Assembly (NCBI GenBank): GCA_036835375.1
Contig: DAITMB010000081.1
Coordinates: forward strand, 1 to 22,934
Length of the DNA: 22,934 bases
Reading direction: 5' to 3'
Origin: JANQTF01 sp036835375
Lineage (GTDB): Bacteria > Bacteroidota > Bacteroidia > J057
Shown here: positions 8,460-14,829 of the stretch, in pieces
How the letters are laid out: every line of letters begins with the position of its first letter
How positions within the stretch are numbered: position 1 is the first letter of the stretch
Notes under the pieces: generated by a model
What the model saw: only the letters and a program-made list of their open reading frames with translations
What the model was told of the DNA's origin: nothing
Databases searched by the model: none
Translations under genes and position numbers: made by a program

Positions 8460-8836
8460 ACCCTGAGGGAAAAGAGATATTCTCCATTTTCATCGGAAAT
8501 CGCCTAATCCTTCTCAACGAAGGTAGGATGCAGACACGGACAAAAGCAAGTGAATCGCTCCGATTTGCTAAAATAAATTGTATTTTGTGTTGATTTTGAG
8601 CGAATGAAAAGTCAAACTAAGTTGCTTTTTCGATTCTTTGTTTGGTGATCTCCGATGACAGAACGCGACTTACTTTGATGCCTTTCTTTTGAAAGTGAAA
8701 GGAAAATAACGCGGCGAAGCGAGTGAGTTTGTCGTGTATCGGCGACTTAGCGGAAATCGAAATTCTATCGGCTTTCGATCTTGACGATTAGCAGGACTTA
8801 ATCGGCATTCTTTTTTCAAACCACTCCACATTCCTC

Positions 8837-8863
8837 GTCATGAAGAAGCCCAAATTTCATGAC
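8837..8863 (-). terminator. Hairpin just after the KdsC-like gene
   Basis: GTCATGAA (8837-8844) and TTCATGAC (8856-8863) are perfect 8-bp arms with an 11-base loop, beginning 9 bases past the stop codon of the KdsC-like gene on the minus strand. There is no U-run after it, so it would be a weak or factor-dependent terminator or a 3'-end stabilising stem. Position after the last gene of the kds cluster supports a 3'-end role. Confidence 0.4.
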
Positions 8864-8871
8864 CGAACGCG

Positions 8872-9561
8872 TTAGTCCTCTACGGTTTTTCGCGTTTCCA
8901 GGCGGGGGGTGATCGCTTGGCGGTGCTGGAGGTATTGGCGATAGGTGTCGGTGAATTCGATGCGCTGACGAATGGTTTCGTCGTATTGGCCACGGAGGCC
9001 GAGGAGTAGTTCGCAGATTTCGCGCACAGCGTGGGCACCACCGGTATGGCCGCTGAGGTAGTGGCAGAGACGCTGCGCTACGACGTAGCGTTGAAAGAGA
9101 GGACTGGCTTGCCTCCGCACGCAGATGGCCATTCGGCAGAGACGACAAGCGGAAAGGTCCAAAACATCGTCAAACACAAAGGCCATCTGTTGAGGCGAAA
9201 TGCCATAGGTCTGCGAAATGTGGTTCAGGGCATGGTCCTTCTGGGACAGGCCAAGATAGACCGCGTCGAGGTACTCCCGCTGAGCAAATGCCACGGCAGC
9301 GGGGTTGTTTTCGCCCGTGACGATGAAGACCCGCGCCATCTTTTGCTGCATTCGCCAGTGGCCAAATCGGAGCATGTTGAGTCCCATGGAGTCAGCCTCC
9401 GAAAATCCGCTCCCTCTGTCAGCAGCTTTGATGCCGTCGTTAAAAACGCCGTCCCAGTCGAAGACAAAGCATTCGATGTCGGCAAGTGTAGCGGCTAATT
9501 CTGCCGCAGGCCGAACAAAAGTGCCGCCGATGCCCTCGAAAAGCGTCACGATTTCGACCAT
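8872..9561 (-). CDS. KdsC-like HAD phosphatase (3-deoxy-octulosonate-8-phosphate phosphatase type)
   Basis: A 229-residue haloacid-dehalogenase-family hydrolase that would remove phosphate from Kdo-8-P (or a related ulosonate phosphate), the step after KdsA. Motif I is FDWDGVFNDG with nucleophile D35 and acid/base D37; motif II is VTGENN; motif III lysine is in LSQKDHAL; motif IV reads FVFDDVLD, where classic KdsC has GDDxxD. The C-terminal GGAHAVRE corresponds to the GGxGAVRE signature of KdsC. It is longer than typical KdsC (~170-190 residues) by ~25 residues at the N-terminus and ~40 at the C-terminus. Its ATG overlaps the stop of the aldolase-CBS gene by one base (TGATG, 9559-9563), and it is third in the kdsA cluster. 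Because motif IV and the lengths deviate, its substrate may not be exactly Kdo-8-P. Confidence 0.82.
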   Translation of the reverse strand: MVEIVTLFEGIGGTFVRPAAELAATLADIECFVFDWDGVFNDGIKAADRGSGFSEADSMGLNMLRFGHWRMQQKMARVFIVTGENNPAAVAFAQREYLDAVYLGLSQKDHALNHISQTYGISPQQMAFVFDDVLDLSACRLCRMAICVRRQASPLFQRYVVAQRLCHYLSGHTGGAHAVREICELLLGLRGQYDETIRQRIEFTDTYRQYLQHRQAITPRLETRKTVED

Positions 9562-10571
9562 CAGATCACGTCTTGGATGTCGAGCAAGCCGAGGATTTCT
9601 TCGCCGTCTTTAACCACGAGAGAGTCCACCATGGTCTCCTTGAATTTTTTCTGTGCATCAATCAGGGATGCATTCGCAGCAATGGCATGAGGCACATTGG
9701 GGGAGAGGGAAGAGAGTTGGTAGGCCAGCACGTCTCCGCCTCGCTGCTCTTCAAGAATCCTTCGCAAGTCGCCATCGGTGAAGATGCGGTAGATGTGATG
9801 GGCGTTGTCGAGCACGATCAGGGCACCGACTTTGGATTTTGACATCTCCACGAGGGCTTCTTTCAAAGTGGCGGAAGCCGGCAGCAACACGTGACTGGTG
9901 CGGGCGATGTCTCGGACTTTGGTGTTGAGCAGGGTCGTGTGGCGCACAAATTCTTCGGTCCCAATGCGTGTGAAGTGGTTGTCAGTCAGCGACTTCATGA
10001 TCGGCCATGGGATCGTGCAGGCATGAACGCCGAGGTGGAGCGCATTCTTCACGTGCTCCAGATTGCGAACGGAAGAAAACATGATTTTGGACGGATAGCG
10101 GTATTTTTCCACTACGCTCACGCAATCTTCCATGAGTCCAAGGGCGTCGTGACCCTGGTCTTGGAGCCGCCCGACCAGCGGGCAGACATAGGTAGCACCA
10201 GCGCAAAAAGCACTGTAGGCTTGCTGGAGGGTGTACACGAGGTGCAGGTTGACCATGAGCCCTTGATCGACGAGGCGCTTGCAGGCCTTGGTACCTTCCA
10301 GCGAAATAGGAATTTTGAACACCACTTTTTTCGGATCCAGGCCCAGCTCAATGTGGCGTTCCGCTTCCCGGAGGATCTCATCTGACGTGTTGCCCAGGGC
10401 TTCCACTTGCAGGATGTTGACCATGTGGGAGATTTCCAAAATCGTCGCGTCAATGTCCGTGATCCCTTCTTTGTACATGAAGGTGGGCGTCGTGGTGAGT
10501 CCTGTGAGGTAGCCGAGCGCCTGAGCTGCTTTGATTTCGTCGATTTTTACCGAGTCAAGATACAACTCCAT
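9561..10571 (-). CDS. Transaldolase / fructose-6-phosphate aldolase (TalC-like) domain fused to a CBS-domain pair
   Basis: A 336-residue protein. Residues 1-~220 match the FSA/TalC type of small transaldolases: MELYLDSVKIDEIK at the start, TTTPTF, the Schiff-base lysine in FKIPISLEGTKA (K86; K85 in E. coli FSA), CPLVGRLQD, SSVRNLEHV and TIPWPIMKSL. Residues ~226-336 are two CBS domains, with FTDGDLRRILE as found in the CBS tail of KdsD. KdsD makes arabinose-5-phosphate for KdsA, so a fusion that keeps its CBS part but has an aldolase in place of the isomerase domain, encoded between kdsA and a kdsC-like gene, suggests a role in supplying or gating that precursor. The start at 10571 is preferred over 10607 because AGGA lies 8 bases before it and the family begins there. 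It overlaps the kdsA end by 17 bases. Confidence 0.88.
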   Translation of the reverse strand: MELYLDSVKIDEIKAAQALGYLTGLTTTPTFMYKEGITDIDATILEISHMVNILQVEALGNTSDEILREAERHIELGLDPKKVVFKIPISLEGTKACKRLVDQGLMVNLHLVYTLQQAYSAFCAGATYVCPLVGRLQDQGHDALGLMEDCVSVVEKYRYPSKIMFSSVRNLEHVKNALHLGVHACTIPWPIMKSLTDNHFTRIGTEEFVRHTTLLNTKVRDIARTSHVLLPASATLKEALVEMSKSKVGALIVLDNAHHIYRIFTDGDLRRILEEQRGGDVLAYQLSSLSPNVPHAIAANASLIDAQKKFKETMVDSLVVKDGEEILGLLDIQDVI

Positions 10572-11382
10572 GTTTCCTGTATTTTTTTTCGATGTGGTGA
10601 AGGTCAATCAGCGGTCGGAGAAATTCCTCCAAGTGATCCAGCGCTAGCTGGCTGGCCGCGTCGCAAAGTGCCTGTGCTGGCTGCGGATGTGCTTCGATGA
10701 AGATGCCATCAATGCCCGCAGCCACTCCTGCCCTTGCCAAGACGGGAAGATATTGCCGGGCACCGCCGGAAGGGTCGGAGCTGGGAATGCCATATTTGCG
10801 AATGGCGTGGGTGACGTCAAATATCACAGGATAGCCGAGCAAGCCCATGTCGTGAAAGCTTCTAGGGTCCACGATCAAGTCATTGTAGCCAAACACGTAT
10901 CCCCGCTCTGTGAGAAGAATGTTGCGATTGCCACATGACTCCACCTTTCTGACGGGCTTTTCCATGTTGGCAGGGGAGATAAACTGCCCGTGCTTGAGGT
11001 TGATGATCCGGTTCGTTTTGGCAGCGGCGGTCACCAGCGAGGTCTGCATACAGAGGTAAGCAGGGATCTGGATGATGTCCAGCACGTCGGCAGCGGCAGC
11101 TACTTGTTCGGGATAATGAACATCAGATAAGACAGGCAATTCAAATTCTAGCTTTATCCGCTCCAAGATGCGCAAGCCCTCTTCGAGACCCGGGCCTTGG
11201 TAGTAGTCCACGGAACTTCGGTTGTCCTTTTGAAAGGAAGACTTGTAGATCAGGGGCATGGACAACCGTTCTGCTATCTGCTTCAACTTTTCGGCAGTCC
11301 GCAGCATCATGCCTTCTTCCTCAATCACACAGGGGCCCGAAATCAAAAAAAATTGGTCCCAATCGATCAGCTTACTCTCCAT
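10555..11382 (-). CDS. kdsA: 3-deoxy-8-phosphooctulonate synthase
   Basis: KdsA condenses phosphoenolpyruvate with arabinose-5-phosphate to give Kdo-8-phosphate, needed for the lipopolysaccharide inner core. The 275-residue length and signatures KSSFQKDNRSS, GPGLEEGL, SDVHYPEQ, IQIPAYLC, NLKHGQFISP, GYNDLIVD, FDVTHA and FIEAHPQP are typical. The N-terminal SGPC places Cys18 where metal-dependent members such as Aquifex KdsA have cysteine (E. coli has Asn), and the other metal ligands appear as H192, E230 and D241, so this is predicted to be the metal-dependent class. It is the first gene of a three-gene cluster. Near its 3' end it carries a run of eight A (10582-10589), and its last 17 bases overlap the start of the aldolase-CBS gene. 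Confidence 0.96.
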   Translation of the reverse strand: MESKLIDWDQFFLISGPCVIEEEGMMLRTAEKLKQIAERLSMPLIYKSSFQKDNRSSVDYYQGPGLEEGLRILERIKLEFELPVLSDVHYPEQVAAAADVLDIIQIPAYLCMQTSLVTAAAKTNRIINLKHGQFISPANMEKPVRKVESCGNRNILLTERGYVFGYNDLIVDPRSFHDMGLLGYPVIFDVTHAIRKYGIPSSDPSGGARQYLPVLARAGVAAGIDGIFIEAHPQPAQALCDAASQLALDHLEEFLRPLIDLHHIEKKYRKHGVVS

Positions 11383-11491
11383 GTTTATTCTTTCGAATCA
11401 GAAAAAAGGGCACAAAGCGTCTTTGATGAAGGGGTGCGACACGCCACCGCTCCAGACGAAATGCCAGTGTTCAATGCGGGCGCAAAGTACG

Positions 11492-11499
11492 CAAAATTA
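11492..11499 (-). promoter_or_regulatory. Possible -7 element for the kdsA cluster
   Basis: On the minus strand TAATTTTG fits the Bacteroidota -7 consensus TAnnTTTG, 110 bases before the kdsA ATG. No TTG is present at the expected -33 distance, so the match may be chance. Confidence 0.2.
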
Positions 11500-11528
11500 T
11501 GATTGCGGAAGGGAGTAAGCCCGCTGTC

Positions 11529-11558
11529 TGCCAGCCTGCGTGAAGCAGCAGGCAGGCA
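11529..11558. repeat. GC-rich stem-loop in the LOG-gene/kdsA intergenic space
   Basis: TGCC-A-GCCTGC and GCAGGC-A-GGCA form a 10-bp stem with one A/A mismatch and an 8-base loop (GTGAAGCA), in the 241-bp space between the LOG-family gene and kdsA. It lies 66 bases past the LOG-family stop only if read backwards; on the minus strand it is beyond the 3' end of that gene by no U-tract, so it is not a standard terminator. The GCCTGC/GCAGGC motif is the sort that forms dispersed repeats in intergenic DNA, but only one copy occurs in this window. Confidence 0.3.
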
Positions 11559-11623
11559 TGAGTGAGGCCAAGAAGAGAGATAGCCGCCAATGAAATACTG
11601 GCACTACGCCAGACAACCGCTAA

Positions 11624-12211
11624 CTAAATCTGGTCCCGATTGAGCCACTTGGGCACTTGAGGTGCTACGTAGTCCGACATGAGCGAGAGGAGGGCCTCGG
11701 GCTGCTGTTCATGCAGGAGAATGGCGCGATTTTGCGGGTGCAAGAAGCCTTGCGACACCATGTGATCTAAAAAGTCAATCAGTGCTTGGTAATAATGGCC
11801 TGAGTCCAAGACACCGATAGGCTTGTGATGCAAGCCAAGTTGCGCCCAAGTGAGGATTTCGCACAGCTCATCCATGGTGCCGAAACCACCCGGAAGGGCA
11901 ATAAAGCCGTCGCTGAGATCGGCCATTTGTTGTTTGCGCTCGTGCATGGTCTCCACCACGATCATTTGCGTAAGGCCTCGGTGACCAACCTCCTTTTTCA
12001 TGAGAAAATCAGGAATCACTCCGATCACTTCTCCGCCTTTGGAGAGCATTTCATCCGCGATGGCGCCCATGAGGCCTACATTGCCGCCGCCATACACCAG
12101 CCGGATCCCTTTTGCTACAAGGAGCGCGCCCAGTTCTTGGGCCTGAGTCGCATATTCTGCGGAAAATCCCGTGTTGGATCCGCAAAAGACACAAATGGAA
12201 GTCATTTTCAT
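11624..12211 (-). CDS. LOG-family (TIGR00730) nucleoside 5'-monophosphate phosphoribohydrolase
   Basis: A 195-residue Rossmann-fold protein of the LOG family, which hydrolyses the N-glycosidic bond of nucleoside monophosphates (cytokinin ribotides, and in bacteria AMP-like substrates). Diagnostic features: ICVFCGSNTG near the N-terminus, VYGGGNVGLMGAIAD, VIGVIPDFL, MHERKQQMADLSDGFIALPG and the signature PGGFGTMDELCE with the catalytic glutamate. The length is typical. The start is ATG at 12211; a second in-frame ATG two codons later is also possible, and neither has a clear ribosome site. The gene is 48 bp after the epimerase gene in the same direction and may be co-transcribed with it. Nothing in the sequence reveals the true substrate. 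Confidence 0.92.
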   Translation of the reverse strand: MKMTSICVFCGSNTGFSAEYATQAQELGALLVAKGIRLVYGGGNVGLMGAIADEMLSKGGEVIGVIPDFLMKKEVGHRGLTQMIVVETMHERKQQMADLSDGFIALPGGFGTMDELCEILTWAQLGLHHKPIGVLDSGHYYQALIDFLDHMVSQGFLHPQNRAILLHEQQPEALLSLMSDYVAPQVPKWLNRDQI

Positions 12212-12259
12212 GTGGGGAGGGTCTTGGAGGTAATGTGCGGCACGCAGTGTGGGAAAGAA

Positions 12260-13132
12260 TTAGATCAGCTCAATGTCGTAGTGGGCAGTCCATTGCTCCC
12301 CTGCTGGAAGGGAGATGATGCCGGGCTTCTGAGTCCAATCGCCAGATGAATCCACTTGGTCTGCATGACCGAACCAAGGCTCGAGACACACAAAATCCCC
12401 ATTGGGCTTGGCCCAGATACCATAGTCTGGCCAGCCTGGACTGTGAAGCTTCACACCATGGCCTTCCTTGCGGGAGAGGAGCCCGACCCAGTCGGATCGC
12501 AACCCATGAAACACCAGTGCGTCTTGGGCAAATAGCTCGTGCGTAAGCGGAATTCGGTCGCTTTGTTGGAGCATCGGCCTGCTGCTTCCGTCGAAAAGGC
12601 CTCCGCGAAGGAGCTTGGAGTCTTGATCTTCTTTCTCCGAAAATACCAGTTCGTAATCTTCGTATCGCTCCCTTTCGGGAAACAAGGGGCAGGCAAATCC
12701 GGGATGAGCACCGATCGAAAACCACATCGTGCTTTCCGCTGGATTTTGGACCTCAAACCCCACCCGCAGGCGATCTTCCAGCAGGGTGTAGCTGATCCGT
12801 AGCGCGAAGGGAAAAGGGTAGGTGAGAAGGCTGCCTTGTGAGCTTTCGAGCAAAAAAACCAAGTGGTCTCGGCTTTGATCCACGAGCCGGAAGGGCAAGT
12901 CGCGAGCAAATCCGTGTTGGGTGAGCACAAATGTCTGGCCTTCCACTTGGTACCGATCTTCCTTGAGTCGGCCTACCATCGGAAAGAGGATGGGTGAATG
13001 GCGTCCCCAGACGGCAGGATCGGCTTGCCAGAGATATTCCAAGTCGCGAGAAAGTAGTCTCAAAGAGGACAACTCTGCACCGAGTTCGATTACTTCGATG
13101 GCGAGATGAGCGTTAGCGAGGCGATGTTTCAT
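12260..13132 (-). CDS. Aldose 1-epimerase family protein (LacX-like)
   Basis: A 290-residue galactose-mutarotase-like beta-sandwich protein, which would interconvert alpha and beta anomers of a free or phosphorylated hexose in the cytoplasm. Residues that fit the family: RHSPILFPMVGRL near 45-55, QHGFARD (catalytic-region histidine), GAHPGF with the second histidine at about residue 141, and VCLEPW with the catalytic glutamate around residue 249. No signal peptide. The start at 13132 (MKHRLANAHLAIEV) begins directly on the first predicted strand, as is usual. It is followed closely by the LOG-family gene and preceded by a 188-bp gap from the protease gene. The LacX-type subgroup is poorly characterised, and the sugar used cannot be told from sequence. 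Confidence 0.9.
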   Translation of the reverse strand: MKHRLANAHLAIEVIELGAELSSLRLLSRDLEYLWQADPAVWGRHSPILFPMVGRLKEDRYQVEGQTFVLTQHGFARDLPFRLVDQSRDHLVFLLESSQGSLLTYPFPFALRISYTLLEDRLRVGFEVQNPAESTMWFSIGAHPGFACPLFPERERYEDYELVFSEKEDQDSKLLRGGLFDGSSRPMLQQSDRIPLTHELFAQDALVFHGLRSDWVGLLSRKEGHGVKLHSPGWPDYGIWAKPNGDFVCLEPWFGHADQVDSSGDWTQKPGIISLPAGEQWTAHYDIELI

Positions 13133-13320
13133 GTATCTGAATATTCAGCGTGAAGCTACGTAAGGATTTTATTTTCTGAAGCCAGAAATATGTCTGTTTT
13201 CCGTATCAATTGCGGCGGTAGGGGCGGCAGATCCTGCAAATCTTTGCACAGCTCCAATAGGCCAAGGCAACTTTTTCTCCTCGCGGGGCGGATGTGATCG
13301 GGTCTGGAGATGAGGCCTGG

Positions 13321-14553
13321 CTAGATTTCCGGAACCAGTTCGAATTTTTTGCGAATGACCAAGTCCCCGCGCCGAATCCGCATGACCATCATCTTTCCAT
13401 TGCGCTTGATCAGGGTGCCATACACCGTGTCGATGTCCATCCCGTTGACAGCAAACCCGTTGAGCGACAGAATCTCATCGCCCTCAAGCACCCCTGCATC
13501 GGCGGCAGGAGAAGAGGGACGCACATAGGAGATCACAAACTGGTCGAAGGCGTCGCCCCTGCTCACGATCTCAATCCCACTGACATTGTATTCGAAGGGT
13601 TCTTTGAATCCCGGCACTTTTCGGAGATAGACCCGGTTGCGGAAATAATCGAAAGTCACGTGAAACCGCGACAGAATTTCAGCTCCGATGTTGCCATACC
13701 ACACCGAGTCGGACACTTGAAGATTGAGGGATGAGGAATCTGGATATCCGGCGATGACTTCTTCAAAGACAAATTCTCCGATTTGGAAGGAGGGTGCTTT
13801 TGCCATTCGTCCATACACATTGCCGCTGAGCCCCTTGCCCAGAAAGGCGGGAATGGACTCCGGAGGGAGCGGCAAATCCTCTTCAAAAAGGGCAATCGCA
13901 TTGCTTGATCCGGTATCGAGGAGCCATTTTCCTTCAAATTTTACCCCCCGATAGTCAGTCATAGTTGCCTCCACATAAGGCTTGCCGTGGCGCATCATGA
14001 GAGGAATCTCCTTGTGTTTGCGCTTGACTTTGTAGGTAAAGGCATCGTAGAGCTGGATGTATTTGTGCAAATAATTGATCTCTACCACGAATTGAGAGAA
14101 CAAATCGTAGCCGATGATCCCATACACGGGCCTGCCAAACATTCCTGAGTAAGAAATGAGGTTTTCGGGCAAGACCAGCAGCCTCATGCCATAGCCTTTC
14201 ATGCCCGGCAAGTCAATGTTGACATTATCTGCCAGCAAGGCATCAATCGGCTCGCCTTCTCCCAATCCACGAACTTTGACTTTCATCGTGGTGTCGAGAT
14301 GGAGAAATGGCGCCAGAATGGCTTCGGTGAGAATGGTGGTTTTGACGCCTGTGTCGAGAATGAAATTCATCTCGAAGGAGCCATTGATACGCACAGGGAT
14401 CAGGATCACGTTGTGCTGAATATCCACAGGAATTCTGTGGGAGCGCGCGCGCTCCGGCATGATGAAGCCCAGCCGCTGCGATGGCTGGCTCAGCCCCGAG
14501 GTGGAGCTTACCAACATCATCCATCCCAGCAACCATACGATTCTTATTCCCAT
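13321..14553 (-). CDS. Secreted aspartyl protease-like protein: two retropepsin-type domains plus PDZ
   Basis: A 410-residue protein with an N-terminal signal peptide (hydrophobic residues ~4-20, likely cut near 22). It has two aspartic-protease-like half domains in tandem: the first with ILDTGVKTT (catalytic D67) and IIGYDLF (146-152), the second with LLDTGSSNA (D213) and IGAEILSRF near 290. Residues ~325-405 form a PDZ domain (SSPAADAGVLEGDEILSLNG). Two DTG motifs in one chain would let a monomer form a two-aspartate active site, as in pepsins, or fold into two retroviral-type units. Bacteroidota encode many such periplasmic DTG/PDZ proteins of mostly unknown substrate. It stands alone: 276 bp from the acyl-CoA dehydrogenase gene upstream and 188 bp from the epimerase gene downstream. 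Confidence 0.88.
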   Translation of the reverse strand: MGIRIVWLLGWMMLVSSTSGLSQPSQRLGFIMPERARSHRIPVDIQHNVILIPVRINGSFEMNFILDTGVKTTILTEAILAPFLHLDTTMKVKVRGLGEGEPIDALLADNVNIDLPGMKGYGMRLLVLPENLISYSGMFGRPVYGIIGYDLFSQFVVEINYLHKYIQLYDAFTYKVKRKHKEIPLMMRHGKPYVEATMTDYRGVKFEGKWLLDTGSSNAIALFEEDLPLPPESIPAFLGKGLSGNVYGRMAKAPSFQIGEFVFEEVIAGYPDSSSLNLQVSDSVWYGNIGAEILSRFHVTFDYFRNRVYLRKVPGFKEPFEYNVSGIEIVSRGDAFDQFVISYVRPSSPAADAGVLEGDEILSLNGFAVNGMDIDTVYGTLIKRNGKMMVMRIRRGDLVIRKKFELVPEI

Positions 14554-14602
14554 AGTCCAAGATTCACACCCTGAAAGATAGCAGGTTCTGAGAAACTAGC
14601 GT

Positions 14603-14618
14603 AAGCTGATTTCAGCTT
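14603..14618. promoter_or_regulatory. Palindrome upstream of the aspartyl protease gene
   Basis: AAGCTGA-TT-TCAGCTT is a perfect 7-bp inverted repeat with a 2-base centre, 50 bp before the protease gene ATG. Size and spacing suit a dimeric regulator, but only one copy is present. Confidence 0.3.
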
Positions 14619-14705
14619 GGTCCAACTACCTTACAGGCTATCGGCGCTGTTTTCTAGCCTTTTTCAAGAACTTTTGATATAGCGTCCAAAAAGGTAAACG
14701 CAATG

Positions 14706-14745
14706 AAAAAACGCAAGAAGCGAGAAAACCTCGCTACCTGCGTTT
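14706..14745 (-). terminator. Intrinsic terminator of the acyl-CoA dehydrogenase gene
   Basis: On the minus strand AAACGCA (paired with TGCGTTT, outer 7 bp) and AGCGAG (paired with CTCGCT, inner 6 bp) form a long stem with a symmetric 3x3 internal loop and a GTTTT-type 5-base loop, followed directly by six U residues. It begins 85 bases past the stop codon at 14830. This is a textbook rho-independent terminator in the right orientation. Confidence 0.85.
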
Positions 14746-14829
14746 CTGTTTGGGCGTTGTTCAAGATCCTTTTGCTTACGGAGATCCACCAACTGTGCCT
14801 CCACAAGGAATCAACTGGATATCAGTGAT

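Larger units (their letters stand above)
8427..8871. other. Intergenic region (445 bp) between the SWIM operon and the kds cluster
   Basis: No gene is supportable here. The stretch is more A+T-rich than its surroundings and has frequent stops in all frames. It contains the two small inverted repeats next to the SWIM start (8429-8459), an imperfect CCTTTC/GAAAGG repeat (8681-8702), a 7-bp repeat ATCGAAA/TTTCGAT (8756-8779), and the hairpin after the KdsC-like gene (8837-8863). The promoter of the five-gene operon must lie within it, but I find no good match to TAnnTTTG with a TTG about 20 bp upstream on the minus strand. Confidence 0.7.

Noticed and set aside
8816..9148. 110-codon minus-strand open frame overlapping the end of the KdsC-like gene
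   Set aside because: Out-of-frame shadow of a gene with intact HAD motifs; proline- and arginine-rich low-information sequence.
10572..10607. Longer start for the aldolase-CBS gene at 10607
   Set aside because: It would add 12 residues absent from the family and lacks a ribosome site, while the 10571 ATG has AGGA at the right distance.
14635..14665. AGGCTA/TAGCCT hairpin followed by a T-run on the plus strand
   Set aside because: No plus-strand gene precedes it, the loop is 14 bases and the stem only 6 bp, so it is probably chance.
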